Notes: a model not told the origin generated them from the sequence alone. 64,000 bases of DNA from Manihot esculenta (GCF_001659605.2 NC_035161.2:27513691-27577690); one strand, 5' to 3'; positions 34,000 to 46,232 are shown, counted from the stretch's first letter. Numbers and translations are program-made.

Positions 34000-35882
34000 T
34001 AGAGCTAATAAACACCAAATTTGTCTAGCTATATCATACATTCTATATCTTGCACTATTCATAACTATCACAACTGTAGAGAAAATTAATCATTCCATGA
34101 CATATCACAAGTAAGCTTGAAAAATCCTAAGGAAGAGAAAACTGTACATAACAATCAGCCGATTGATTATACACGCGAGGAGAAGGAGCATCAAAAACAT
34201 CACATTGCTGTAATTGCAAAAAATCAAGGGATATATGAGATAAAGCAAGTATAGGTTTAGGAGCCACTTTATAAAAAATATACCGATTTTGCTCTTTCCA
34301 TATATGTTAAATCGTAAGTGTTGCTAGAGACAACAAGAAGAAACTCTCGGTCTCTATCTTGGACTGTGCCAGCAAAACTTCCCACCACAAGAGAAAGTTA
34401 GAAAAACCAGTAGAAACATTTTCATATGCGCGGAGACTAATAAACCATATTAAGCGAGTATAGAAATAATGAAAAAATATATACTTCAAAGTCTTAGACT
34501 CAGACTGACAAATAGGACATCGAGAATCCGTTGAACAACAAATAGGACATCGAGAATCCGTTGAACAATCTTACTTCACTAGATTAGTTAATACTAGTAA
34601 AGTATTATGAAGAGTGCGTCAAAGAAAATATTTCAATTTCGACATAATCTGAAAGGACCAAACACTCTATTATGTCTTTGGTTGAGGAATCACAAAAGAA
34701 GATAGATGATTGGCTAGATCTAAAGCGTGACTATTATGCATAAAAAATTTATACCTAGAATGAACATTATATTGGCCATCCCTCATATAAGGCTAAACTA
34801 ATAAATCCGAAGTGCCAAGAGGTGCAACTGGAACTGACAGAATTGTTATAGCCTGGTGTTGCAGAAAGAGGCTAAACACAAGCTGATGGTTCCAATCAAG
34901 GGTATTATGATCTACCACTGTATGAACATTATCTGGACATGCAAGAGATCACTGTCAGACTGAAGAAACCAAGGATCAGACCATATACGAGTAGCTCTGC
35001 CATCACCAATGTTTATACATATATCTTTACGTAACACATCCCTTTCAGCTAAAAGACTGTCAAATCTAAGAGTTATTTCTCTTACTTTGGACCTTACAAA
35101 ATAACACACGTGGAAAATACAAATCTTTCAAAATCCTAGCCCATAAATTAGATGGATTATAAAAGAGTCTCTAACATTGTTTCGCTAAAGTAGCCAAATT
35201 AAAGTGTTCAAAATCCTTAAAGCCTAAACCACCTTTGAACTTCGAACTATAAGAGCGTTGCCAACTTACCCATCTACTTTTTGGAGAATTTTGATCACCA
35301 CCCTACTAAAACTAGGACAACAAATTAGTAAGTTTAGCAGAAAATTGCTTAGGATACAAAAAGATGGACATTGAATAAGAAGGGATAGCAGCCAATATGA
35401 TTGAATTATCATAGCATGTCCAACATGTGACAGTAGCTTTTGCTTCCATGATTGAGTCTTTGCTCGTATCCAATCCTTCACTGCTGCTTAGGCTTGTTGG
35501 CACAAATGTCCCAATAGCACTAACAAGCCAAATATCTATCAGAAGAAGCTACCTCATGCGTAGAAAATCAAAATAAAAATATCTCGTTATAGATTCAATG
35601 GCGTACAATTATTGAATAAGATACGCGACTTTTGAAAATTAATAGACTGGCCAACAGCCGCAATATAGGACTGCATATGTGCAATAAATTACTCACCTCC
35701 TATCGAGATGTTCATGCAAATAATAAAGTATCATCTACAAATAATATATCAGTGACTGCTGGAGCATAGCGAGATAACTTAATGCCTTAGAGAAGACTCT
35801 GATCATGTGTCAAAGATAATAAGTAAGAAAGAGCTTGAGAAACAAATAAAAATAAATATGGAGATAAAGGATCTCATTCAGG
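34000..35882 (-). mobile_element. LINE (L1-type) remnant, 3' half of ORF2
   Basis: On the minus strand, from right to left, there are an RQGDPLSPYLF-like decayed motif at the right edge, the reverse transcriptase active-site motif FVDDTLLF (FVDD at 35741-35730), RAKTQSWKQKLLSHVGH and IQSYWLLSLL (about 35480-35370), a CINIGDGRATRIWSDPWF segment (about 35020-34960), and a zf-RVT-like tail with SKIETESFFLLSLATLTI (34489-34307). Frames are broken by stops and shifts. The right end is cut at the RT domain by an LTR insertion. This LINE is the oldest layer of the nest. Confidence 0.8.
34508..34567. repeat. 30-bp tandem duplication in the LINE
   Basis: The unit ACAAATAGGACATCGAGAAT plus 10 bases occurs at 34508-34537 and 34538-34567 without differences. 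It is a recent small duplication in the decayed LINE tail. Confidence 0.9.
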
Positions 35883-36557
35883 AGTAATACTCAGCTAAAC
35901 TCCAGCGTCGAAATTTTAACTTTTCAATGGAATCTCCATCAATATTTAGAATCTCGAAACTGGAATCTTTAGAAGGGTAAAATAGGACTTTTATAAAATG
36001 AATTTGAAACTTTTTCTTAACGTGTCTTTCTTTCAAAAAAAAAAGAGGAAGAAGAGTTTTTCAAATCACCAAGGTTTGGCCGCCGAAGTGGCTTGTTCAG
36101 CCATCGAAGGTGGCTTCTTTAGCCACCTATAAAAGGGGGCTTTGCCCGAAATGGAGAGAACTTTCTCTCCATTTCGAGTAGAGGTGAGTCCCCTGCCCTT
36201 GTCCTCTCAAAACCTCATTTAAAGCAGCTTTCTCGTGGATTTTAATTGTGGTTTGGAGAATCGAAGTCATCCTTTTAAGTTGAAGCTCTTTAAAGTCTTT
36301 GGAACTCGTCCCCTCTTCTCCCTCAAATTTCCCTTCGTGGTTGCTGTCACCATTGTGTCTACACAAGGTAAGTTGAAATCCTTGCCTCTCTTCTATTTTT
36401 TTTAAGTTTTAAGTTTTAAAGGATCCTTAGGTTGTTTCAAAGGTTTGGCTATGTATATAAGATCTCTTAGACCTTTTAGTTTTTAAGTTGAATGATGTGC
36501 CTTAATCCATGATCTATGTATGCATATTGAAGTTTGGGCTGGCTCTAAGTGCTTCTA
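35883..36557 (+). mobile_element. old plus-strand Tekay-like LTR, first part
   Basis: Starts with a decayed TGTAATACCCGGCTAG (AGTAATACTCAGCTAA). A TATAAAAG box is at 36128-36135, with TTGGCCGCCGAAG upstream at 36079-36091. Interrupted at 36557 by the minus-oriented gypsy element; it resumes at about 43687. It is inserted in the LINE. Confidence 0.7.
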
Positions 36558-38707
36558 TGTAATGACTCGGAAACCGGACCGCTACCGGTGCTAGGATTCA
36601 GATCGACTTAAGGTCGCCGAAACCCGTAGCAAGCCTAACATACATCCTGTTATACCTGATGAAATCTCATACATGATCATACATTTTCATAAAAACTTTA
36701 AACTTTTCATACACCAAGCTTGACCTGTGCATGTATCATAACTGTATACATAAAACCCTCTTACTGGAGCCCTCATCAACTACTCTAGTTGGGTCAACAT
36801 CTCATATGTCAAGCCTGGTTCAACATATCTCATCATTAAAACATTTACATAAAGATCATGTACAACAGGGATTTACAATAAACATTAGGGTCAAGCACAA
36901 TACTAATCCTCATTACATTCTTTACATTACATTACATGTCTACTACAACTCTATTATATGACATAGCCATTACCCTTGCTGACTTCCTGCTATCTCTGAC
37001 CCTGCAAACCTGGGGGTTAGGGGAAAGGGGTGAGCTACACAAGCCCAGTGAATAGAGCAGTAAAAACAGTTTAATAAACATATGCGTTCATGGAATGCAT
37101 CACAACACAAACAATTCACATCTCGGATGGACATGACCCAAAAGTCCCTCTACTCTATGCCCGGCCTTCGGTGGAACTCCTCAGGACTTCTATTACATAA
37201 CATAATGCCAGGACGCGTGGCATGGGCAGCCCTGGACTTTCTTACATTGTGCCAGAATGTGTGGCATGGGCAGCCCTGAACTTTCTTACATACCATATCA
37301 TATCATATTGAGGGCTAGTGGGTCTTCCTCTGGTCCATCCACACCAACAACAAATTATGCAATGCAGCATATTCGTGAAATCTAATGCAGCAACCTAATA
37401 CATAAACATAGTATCCATGATGCATGAGCATGCTTAAAAGTTTGATAACTTTAAAACCAATGGATTAGTTTAGTTCTACTCACATCTGGCTGACTCTGGA
37501 ACAGCTAACTCACCGCTGATCACCTCGGTTCCTCAGGTCCGATCCTACACAGGTGGACTCAAATGAGGGACCAAATAAACTCTATAAAGACTCTAAACAT
37601 CTCCCCAAAAACCCCCTAAAACATCATCAAAACATGCATAAGAAACAAGCAAAGGAAGGCTGGACAGGGGACTTTCGGCGGCAGGTTCGATGGCCGAAGG
37701 TCCCTACAGAGCCGAAAGTCAGGCACTTTCGGGGGCAGGGCTCGACGGCCGAAAGCCTTCACAGATCCGAAAGTCACTAACCTTCGGAGGCAGATTCGAC
37801 GGCTGAAACTTCCCTTCAGAGCCGAAAGTCCAACTTTCGGGGGAGAGTTTAGGTGGCCAAAACTGCCTCCCCTAGCAGGTTCGGCGGCCGAACCTTGCTT
37901 CGGCGGCCAAACCTGGGTCCTTCTGAGTGGCAGAATCCGATTCTGCCATTATGCCTCAAGCCACCAAAACTCCCACAACATGCATCCAACTATTCTAAAA
38001 CATGCATAAACACATTTTCAAGCATATAGGGGCATAAAACTAGCCTAAACCCCAACAAACATCAACATAGCATCACATTTAACATTAAACCAACATAAAT
38101 CCTAACATTATAGATCTACTCTAAACATGCATTAAACACCCTTAATACCCCTTAAAACTTACTTAAAACATAAAAGAAGGTATGGATCTACACTCACCTC
38201 TTGAAGATCGAGAGGAGATGCGATCCAAACTTGGAGATTTGGAGAATAGGTTTCCGGAGGTCTCCAAACTTCTAAAACCTTGATCTTAGCTTAAAAATCT
38301 TCAAAACAAAGAAAAATCTTATAAAAAACTTGAAGGATTGAAGGAAAACATAAAATCAACCATGGAATGGCGAAATCTCACCTATGCCCGAAAATGGAGA
38401 GAGAAAACTCGCCCATTTTCGAACAAGGGGCCTTTTATAGGTGGCTGGCCAGACCACCTTCGGGGCCCAAAAAAGCTCCAGCAAGTCCACCATGTTCTGC
38501 GGCCGAACATGGACTTTTCCTCCATGGTGTTTTCTTTCAAAATTCAATTTTCTTTCTTCATTAAAACCTTAAAAACATGTAAAAAAACATTTTAGAAAAC
38601 CTTTATTTTCACCCTTTTAAGGGATTCCGACCTTGGAATTCCGGATTCCAAAGGAGATTCCGCTGGAAAGTTGGAATTCCAATGCCGGAGCTTAGCCGGG
38701 TATTACA
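36558..38707 (-). repeat. 3' LTR of the gypsy chromovirus
   Basis: 2150 bp, TGTAATGACTCGG to GGGTATTACA. Variable tandem array at about 37200-37290 (GCATGGGCAGCCCTG twice), GC-rich palindromes at about 37672-37905, TATAAAAG on the minus strand at 38439-38432 with palindromes upstream (38456-38512). Confidence 0.85.
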
Positions 38708-38720
38708 TTCTTCCTCCCTT
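38708..38720 (-). other. polypurine tract of the gypsy chromovirus
   Basis: The minus strand reads AAGGGAGGAAGAA directly before the 3' LTR. Confidence 0.75.
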
Positions 38721-40491
38721 AAGAACATTTGTCCTTGAATGTTCAACAAACAAACAAAAGCAACAAGGAAGCACACATAAAAACATAAAACACTAACCTT
38801 AGAAGAGATAAGGGTATTGCTGGAGCATGGACTCCCGTGTCTCCCAGGTGCACTCTTCTATATTGTGGTGATTCCAAAGGACTTTCACCATCGGGATTTC
38901 CTTGTTCCCCAGCTTTCTAATCTGTGTATCTAGGATCCGCACTAGCTGCTCAACATATGTGAGATCTCCTAGGATTTCCACATCTGACTCATTAAGAACC
39001 TTGTCCGGATTTGACACAAATTTCCGTAACATGGAAACATGGAAAACCGGATGGATTCTCTTCATGGAAGCAGGTAAGTCCAACTTGTACGATACATTCC
39101 CAACCTTCTATAAGATTTCAAAGGGTCCGATGTACCGTGGAGCTAGCTTACCTTTCTTCCCAAAACGAATCACCCCTTTCATAGGAGACACTTGGAGCAA
39201 CACCATATCTCCCTCCTGAGACTCTATATGCTTCCTGCGGACATCTGCATAACTCTTCTGTCGACTCATAACAGTTCTGATCCTTTCTCTGATAATGGAC
39301 ACTACCTTGCTGGTGATCTCTACTAGCTCAGGCCCTGCTAAGGCCCTTTCTCCCACTTTTTCCCAGCAAACAGGTGACCTGCACTTCCTCCTATAAAGAG
39401 CTTCATAAGGAGTCATCCCTATGCTAGCATGATAGCTGTTATTGTAGGCAAATTCCACCAAGGGTAGATGCTGCCTTCAAGAACCGCCAAAATCTAGTAC
39501 ACACATTCTGAGCATATCTTCTATAGTCTGGATGGTCATCTCTGACTGTCCATTAGTCTGAGGATGGAAAGCAGTGCTAAAGTCTAGCCTGGTACCCATA
39601 GCGTTCTGCAGACTCCACCAAAACCTGGAGGTGAACTGGGGTCCCCTATCTGACACTATTGAAATGGGAGCTCCATGTAGCCTGACAACCTCTTCCACAT
39701 ACACTTGTGCCAATTTGTCCATAGAATAACCACTCCTGACAGGGATGAAGTAAGTAGATTTGGTCAGTCTGTCCACAATCACCCATATGGAGTCTAGTCT
39801 GTTGAACGTTGCCGGTAACCCCACCACGAAATCCATAGCTATATTCTCCCATTTCCTGTAACGACCCGAAAATCGGACCGCTACCGGCGCTAGGATCCAG
39901 ATCGGCTTAAGGCCGCCGGGACCCGTAGCAAGCCTGACATGCAACCTGTAAATCTGTTTAATCCCATACATGATCAACAATCATACATAAAAATTAAAAC
40001 TTTTCTTTCATACATTCTATCATATGCCAAACTCAACCTGTGCATGCACTGAACTTATACATAAACATAAACCTGACCCCTCTGTGGGATCTCATCAACG
40101 CCCCCAATGGGGTGACATAACAAGAGTTGAGTTGGCTAAACATGGACATCAATAACATTAAGATCATGTTTCAAGAGGGATTACATTAAACTATGGTCAA
40201 GCACACTTCTATCCTCAATATCATTACATTACATATCTATACATCATTATACAAACTGTCATGTCCACTTTCTAACTATTACATACATAAGACTTCATTA
40301 CTCTTCTTGACTTCTCTATCTAACCCGTACCTGCAAACCTGGGGAATTTGGGAGAGGGGTGAGCTACTAGAGCCCAGTGAGCAGAATAGTAAAGCATTTA
40401 AAACATATGATAACATGAAATGCATCACATCACAACTAATCATATCAAGGATGAACTTGTCACCAATTAGCCCTCTACATAATCCAATCAT

Positions 40492-40640
40492 GCCAGGGGC
40501 GTAGTGCAGGCCACACCTAGTCTTTCTCTTATACATAACATAACATAACATACATATTCCATGGTGCCGGGGGCGTAGTCCAGGCCACTTCCGGTCTTTC
40601 TCTTACATAGTGCCAGGGGCGTAGTGCAGGCTACATCTGG
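40492..40640. repeat. tandem array in the solo LTR, three copies
   Basis: GCCAGGGGCGTAGTGCAGGC-type units recur near 40491, 40563 (GCCGGGGGCGTAGTCCAGGC) and 40611, separated by TTTCTCTTACATA and CATAACATAA filler. Confidence 0.85.
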
Positions 40641-41703
40641 ACTTCCATATCATATCATCATGTCATAACATATGAGGGCTAATGGATCATTCAACATTCA
40701 TCCACATCAACAACATTTTATGCAATGCAACATATTCGTGATTTCTAATGCAAGCAACCTAAAATATCACATGGCATCCGTGATGCATGAACATGCTCAA
40801 AGCTGATTTATTTATTTAAAAGCATAAGAGTCATTCCACTCACCTCTGGCTAGCTCTGACACTGACTGAAGCAGTTGACTCACTGCTGAGGTCCTCGGTT
40901 CCTCGGGTCCAAACCTACACAGGTGGACTCAAATGAGGGACCAACATACTAGAACATAACTCTAAAAACATCCCCCAAAAAACCCCCTAAAACACCTCAA
41001 ACAATCATGCAAAAGAAGGTTGAACAGGGCAGGTTCGACGGCACATTCGGCGGCCGAAAGTCCTAGACAGAGACGAAAGTCTCTTTTCGGGGGCAACTTC
41101 GGCAGCCGAAAGGCCTGCCTCCCCAGCCATGTTCGGCGGCCGAAAGTTCCTTCGGCTGCCGAACCTGGTTTCTGCCAAAGGGCAGAAACTTGGCTCCTTC
41201 AAGCACATTTGCCTCCAAAACCTCCAATCATGCATTTAGCTCAACCAAAACATGCAAATATACATACATTGGCTCCTAGGGGTTTCAAACTACCTAAAAC
41301 CCCAACTACAACACACAACAACAACACAATCCAAGCCACATTGCTCAAAACATAACATTAACTCAAAAACCTAACTATGAGCTAAACATGCATTCTATCC
41401 CATAGATCTTGCATAAAACTTACTTTAAACATAAAATGAGCTTAAGATCGGCTCTTACCTCTTGAAGATCGAGAGGGAGACGTCCTAAACTCGGAGGTGG
41501 GAGATTTTGAGTTCTTGAACCTCAAAGCTCCAAAACTTGCTCAAATCTCTTCAAAACGACATAAACCTTGTTAAAACATGAAAGATTGAAGGAAAATCAT
41601 CAAAAATGAACCATGGAGGAGCAAGAACTCACCGTGGTCAAAAATGGAGAGAAAACTCACCCGTTTCGGCCATGGAGCTCTTATATAGGGGCTGGCCAGT
41701 TCA

Positions 41704-41868
41704 CGTTCGGGGGCCGAACGTGCCCCCACATCTCATGCATGTTCGGCGGCCGAACATGAGGTTCGGCGGCCGAACCTGGTTTCTTTCAAACAAAACTTTC
41801 GGAGGCCAAAAGTGCTCCCAAAACCTATCCACGTTCGGCGGCCGAACATGACTTTCGACGGCCGAACC
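41704..41868 (-). promoter_or_regulatory. palindrome array upstream of the LTR TATA box
   Basis: Six copies of TTCGG-NNN-CCGAA type (GTTCGGGGGCCGAAC, GTTCGGCGGCCGAAC and variants with one change) lie 17-190 bp upstream of TATATAAG on the coding strand of the LTR. Read on the minus strand, the perfect form is TTCGGCCGCCGAA and includes GCCGCC, the core of the ERF-bound GCC-box. A role as promoter elements is inferred. Confidence 0.5.
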
Positions 41869-43686
41869 TGGTAAGGTTCCATGGTCTTTTCCTTTTAAAA
41901 ACTCAAATTCATTCTTACTTAAAATCATCAAAAACATTAAAACATTTCATGAAAACATGGTTTTACCCATCTAGAGGTCTCCGACATCCGAGATTCCACC
42001 GGACGGTAGGAATTCCGATACCGGAGTCTAGCCGGGTATTACATTTCCACTCTGGAATCGGCAGTGGGTTAAGCATTCCAGCCGGCTTCTGATGTTCCAG
42101 CTTCACCCTCTGACATACTTCGCAGGCGGACACGAACTGTGCCACTTCTCTCTTCATAGCTGGCCACCAATAAACTCTTTTCAGATCCTGGTACATTTTG
42201 GTGGCTCCAGGGTGAACACTATACCTGGCATTATGAGCTTCCCTCATAATGTCTCCCTTCAGACTCACGTCATCTGGTACACATAACCTGTTCCCGTAAC
42301 GGAGGATCCCCTTATCGTCGAATATGAACTCATCATTCTTGCCTACTTGAACTACTCTGGCTATCTTCACCAACTCTGGGTCCTCATGCTGTTTCTGAGC
42401 CACCTGCTCCAGAAACACGGGTGTCACTCTCATCTGAGCTATTAAAGCACCTGTACCAGACAACTCCAACTGCACCCTTCATCAATGAGCTTATAGAATT
42501 CCCTCATCACCGGTCTTCTCTCTGCTGTAACATGGGATAGATTGCCAAGTGATTTCCGGCTTAGGGCATCTGCCACAACATTTGCCTTACCTGGATGGTA
42601 CTGAATTTTGCAGTCATAGTCACTAAGCAGTTCTACCCATCTCCTCTGTCTCAAGTTCAACTGTCTCTGACTTAAGATGTACTGCAGACTTTTATGATTT
42701 GTGAAGATCTCACATCTTACCCCATAAAGGTAATGCCTCCACATTTTGAGTGCAAAGATCACGGCTGCCATTTCTAGATCATGTATAGGATAATTCAACT
42801 CATGCTTCTTCAGCTGCCTAGAAGCATAAGCAATTACCCTTTCATTTTGCATCAACACACAACCTAGTCCCACACGGGATGCATCTGTGAAGTCTTCACT
42901 ACTGATAGGCAGAGCTAACACCGGTGTTGACGTCAACCTTTTCTTCAGCTCTTTAAAGCTTTCCTCACACTGATCTGACCAAACAAACCTCTGATTCTTT
43001 TTGGTTAGCCTGGTCATAGGAGCGACAATTTTTGAGACGTCCTGGACGAACCTCCTGTAGTAACCTGCCAAACCCAAAAAGCTTTTAATCTCTGTAACTG
43101 TAGTGGGTCTGTGCCAGTTAGCTACAACTTCTACCTTCTTGGAGTCCACTTCAATTCCTTTTTTTGACACAACATGACCCAAGAATGAGATGCTCCTCAA
43201 TCAGAATTCACACTTGGAGAACTTGGCATACAAGCCATGCTCCCTCAGGGTCTGCAAAACTATCCTCAGATGATGGGCATGCTCATCTGCGTTTCTGAAA
43301 TACACCAAGATATCATCAATGAAGACAATAACAAAGTGATCCAGATACTGACTGAAAACTCTGTTCATAAGATCCATGAATGCTGCAGGGGCATTGGTTA
43401 GCCCGAACGGCATCACAAGGAACTCATAATCCCTATATCTAGTCCTGAACGCCGTCTTCGGCACATCTTTCTCTCTGATTCTTAGCTGGTGGTACCCAGA
43501 TCTCAGATCTATCTTGGAAAAACAACCTGCTCCTGCTAGCTGGTCGAATAAGTCATCGATCCTGGGTAGAGGATACTTGTTCTTGGTAGTGACTTTGTTC
43601 AACTGTCTGTAGTCGATACAAAATCTTAGGGATCCATCCTTCTTCTTTACAAACAATACTGGAGCACCCCAAGGTGAGGTACTCGG

Positions 43687-45073
43687 TCGGTTGGGTGGTT
43701 TATAGTTGCTTTTTAGCTTCTGCATGTATGTTAGGAAGTGTTGGAAAGCATTTTTATGGCTGTGATTTGAGGCAGAATCGAGTTCTGCCTTGCTGGAGAA
43801 TCCAGGTTCAGCTGCTGATGCAAGGTTTGGCCACTAAACCTGCCTGTGGAGGCAGCTATTTGGCCGCCTAACCTACCTCCGAAGGTTTTGACCTTCAGAT
43901 CTGTAAGAAACTTTAGGCGCCGAACCTACAGCCGAAAGTCCCCTGTTCAGCCTTTTTCTGCTTGTTTCCTATGAGTGTTCTTGTGTGTTCTTAGGGGTTT
44001 CTTGGAGGGTTGTCTTAAGTGTTGTAAAAGTTATGTTTGGTATCTCATTTAAGTCTATCTCAAACTTAGGAGATCATAGAGGCTTGTAGTGAGATAACTG
44101 CTTCAATATTAGGCATACATCAGCCAAAGGTGAGTAGAACTAAATTGAATCATTATCTAAAGAAATCAAAGTTTTTAAGCGTGCCCATGCATCACGAATG
44201 CCATGTATATGTAATTAGGTTATTTTGCATTAGAGTTTACGAATATGATACATTACATAATTTATTGTTGTTATGGATGGATGTTGGATGACCCACTAAC
44301 TCTCGAGTATGTTATGATGTGTTATGATGGATACGGAAGTTCAGGTCGAGACCCATTTTATGCCCCTGGCAATATGTAAGAGAAAGTCCAGGTTGAGACC
44401 CATTTTACACTCTTGGCACTATGGATATGTTATATTATGTTTAAGAGAAAGTCTAGGTAGAGGCCCATTCTACACCCTTAGCACTATGGATATGTTATGT
44501 TATGTTTAATAGGAAGTTCTGAGGAGCACCCATCGTGAGCCGGATACTATTGAAATCCGTAGAGGGTTACTGGTGACAAGTCCATTTTGATGTGAATTTT
44601 TTATGTTGTGACGTGTTCATACGATCATATATTTTATTAATTTTTTTTTTATGTTCTGCTCACTAGGCTCTTCTAGCTTATCCCCTTTTCCCTAATCCCG
44701 GGTTTGCAGAATCAGAGTCAGCTCGAGAAGTTGGCTGAGTTGCTGGTATAACCTATTGTAATAGTATAGCTATGGACATGTATCAATTTGTGGATTAGAA
44801 TTGTGTTTTGTCCGGATTCTTCATTGTAATTCTTACTTTATGATACTTTTATATAAAAGTTTTTAAATATAAGTTATGTTTGAATCGAGCGTGAGACATA
44901 TAATGTTGATCATACTGGAGCATTTGATGAGAGTTCTAGTATGAGTTTTATGTTTTCAATTATGATGCATGCACAGATCGAGTCTTCATGTAATTGTCAT
45001 ATTTTTGTTGTTCATATAATCATGTATGGGATTATATCATATATAACAGAATGTATAGTAGGCTTGCTATAAA
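43687..45073 (+). mobile_element. old plus-strand Tekay-like LTR, second part
   Basis: Continues the LTR begun at 35883: decayed palindromes at 43805-43935, a 50-60-bp tandem array at about 44337-44515 (GAGACCCATTTTA, then GAGGCCCATTCTA), the box CTTTTCCCTAATCCCGGGTT at about 44689 and the tail TATAGTAGGCTTGCT ending near 45073. The terminal 70-80 bp of the LTR are missing or unrecognisable. Confidence 0.7.
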
Positions 45074-45503
45074 TTCCGCCGACTTTAAATCGATATGAAT
45101 TCTAACATTAGTATTATACGAGTTGTTGCTACTAAAGGAGAATAGCACTTAACAGTTTAGTTACTCTATCTAACAAAATATTACTATCATTTTGAATCAC
45201 CACAATAATAAAACGGTGAAAATTTGATTCTTTCAAATCATGTCAATATTAAATTTCCAAATGCTAGAAGGATAGACCTTCTACGTAGAGAATAAAAAGG
45301 TAATCTAAAAAAATGCATAAAAAATAATTAATTTAAAATTTTAATTCCAATGTAATTTTAAAAAAAAAATAAATTGAGAAATATAAAGAATGTATTTCCT
45401 TTGTTATTCTCTCATTTTTATTTCTTGTAAGTGAAAGGAAAAAATATTATAATAAATTATTTGTTCGTGTAAAAAAATTACAAATGAAAATGATAAAAAA
45501 ATA

Positions 45504-45692
45504 GGAAAAATGACTTTTTAGTTCCTGATATTTAACGTAATTAACACTTCTGTTCCTCTATTTTGGCGATCCAACACTTAAGTCCCTCACTTTATTTTCT
45601 GTCAAAATTCGTTCTTCTTAAATGCCTCTTCTTCTTCTTAAATGCCTCTTCTTCTGCCTCTTCTTCTTCTTCTTCTTCTTCTTCTTCTTCTT

Positions 45693-45723
<31 letters not shown>

Positions 45724-45782
45724 AATGCCTCTTCTTCTTCTTCTTCTTAAATGCCTCTTTTTCTTCTTCTTAAATGCCTCTT

Positions 45783-45813
<31 letters not shown>

Positions 45814-45939
45814 AATGCCTCTTCTTCTTCTTCTTAAATGCCTCTTCTTCTTCTTCTTAAATGCCTCTTCTTCTTCTTCTTCTTAAATGCCTCTTCTTCT
45901 TCTTCTTAAATGCCTCTTCTTCTTCTTCTTCTTCTTCTT

Positions 45940-45970
<31 letters not shown>

Positions 45971-46232
45971 AATGCCTCTTCTTCTTCTTCTTCTTAAATG
46001 CCTCGTCTTCTTCTTCTTAAATGCCTCTTCTTCTTCTTCTTCATCTTCTTCTTCTTAAATGCTAAAAATTATCATCTCTCACTTTTGACTCTTTGACCAA
46101 ACGTTTAAATGGACGGAATGACTACGAATTTGGACGGAAGAGAAAGTAAGGAACTTAAGTGTTGGGTCGCCAAAATAGAGGAACAGAAGTGTTAATTACG
46201 TTAAACCCCAGGGACTGAAAAGTAATTTTTCC
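45504..46232. mobile_element. Mutator-like non-autonomous element with long TIRs
   Basis: The left arm GGAAAAATGACTTTTTAGTT and the right arm (reverse complement GGAAAAATTACTTTTCAGTC) stay alike for about 100 bp, including ACGTAATTAACACTTCTGTT and CTCTATTTTGGCGA. Flanks AAAAAAATA (45495-45503) and AAAAAAATT (46233-46241) agree at eight of nine bases, which suits the 9-bp duplications of Mutator-like elements, though the A-run weakens this. The interior is a CTT microsatellite with no transposase. Confidence 0.7.
45611..46062. repeat. compound CTT microsatellite with AAATGCCT interruptions
   Basis: Runs of CTT of varied length are separated about a dozen times by AAATGCCT, giving a higher-order unit of CTT(n)-AAATGCCT. 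It sits between the inverted arms of the Mutator-like element. Confidence 0.95.

Larger units (their letters stand above)
39857..42043 (-). mobile_element. solo LTR (Tekay-like family), 2187 bp
   Basis: TGTAACGACCCGAAAATCGG at 39857 to GGGTATTACA at 42043, flanked by TTTCC on both sides (39852-39856 and 42044-42048). The flanking integrase frame resumes exactly after removal. There is no interior, so two LTRs recombined. It contains a tandem array (about 40492-40640), about eleven GC-rich palindromes in two clusters (41035-41165 and 41704-41868) and a TATATAAG box on the minus strand (41687-41680). Confidence 0.93.
36558..43686 (-). mobile_element. Ty3/gypsy chromovirus (Tekay/Del-like), 5' part deleted
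   Basis: From left: 3' LTR (36558-38707), polypurine tract, then in reverse order chromodomain-type tail, integrase, RNase H and reverse transcriptase. The sequence stops at 43686 within RT, at PSTSPWGAP, and abuts LTR sequence of the older layer. Gag, protease and the 5' LTR are absent. The integrase is split by a solo LTR at 39857-42043. Frames carry stops and a shift, so it is dead. Confidence 0.88.
38799..43686 (-). pseudogene. gypsy pol remnant: RT, RNase H, integrase, chromodomain
   Basis: RT (43686-43201) has FCIDYRQLN and the active site FIDD (about 43323). RNase H (43200-42442) opens with the acidic [12 protein letters not shown] motif. Integrase (42475-42044, then 39851 down to 39108) has the HHCC finger (HPGATKMY, CEVCQRVK) and the DDE pieces [18 protein letters not shown] and [10 protein letters not shown]. 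The tail (39083-38799) has IPMVKVLWNHHNIEECTWE, the chromodomain-like end of Tekay-type elements. Damage: TGG (Trp) to TGA after KFSKCEF at 43201 and after LDFGGS near 39477, and a one-base frameshift near 42474. A 2187-bp solo LTR interrupts it. Confidence 0.88.

Noticed and set aside
45611..46062. Regular direct repeats with spacers, superficially array-like
   Set aside because: CTT runs with AAATGCCT are a compound microsatellite in plant DNA; spacers are not unique, so it is not a CRISPR array.
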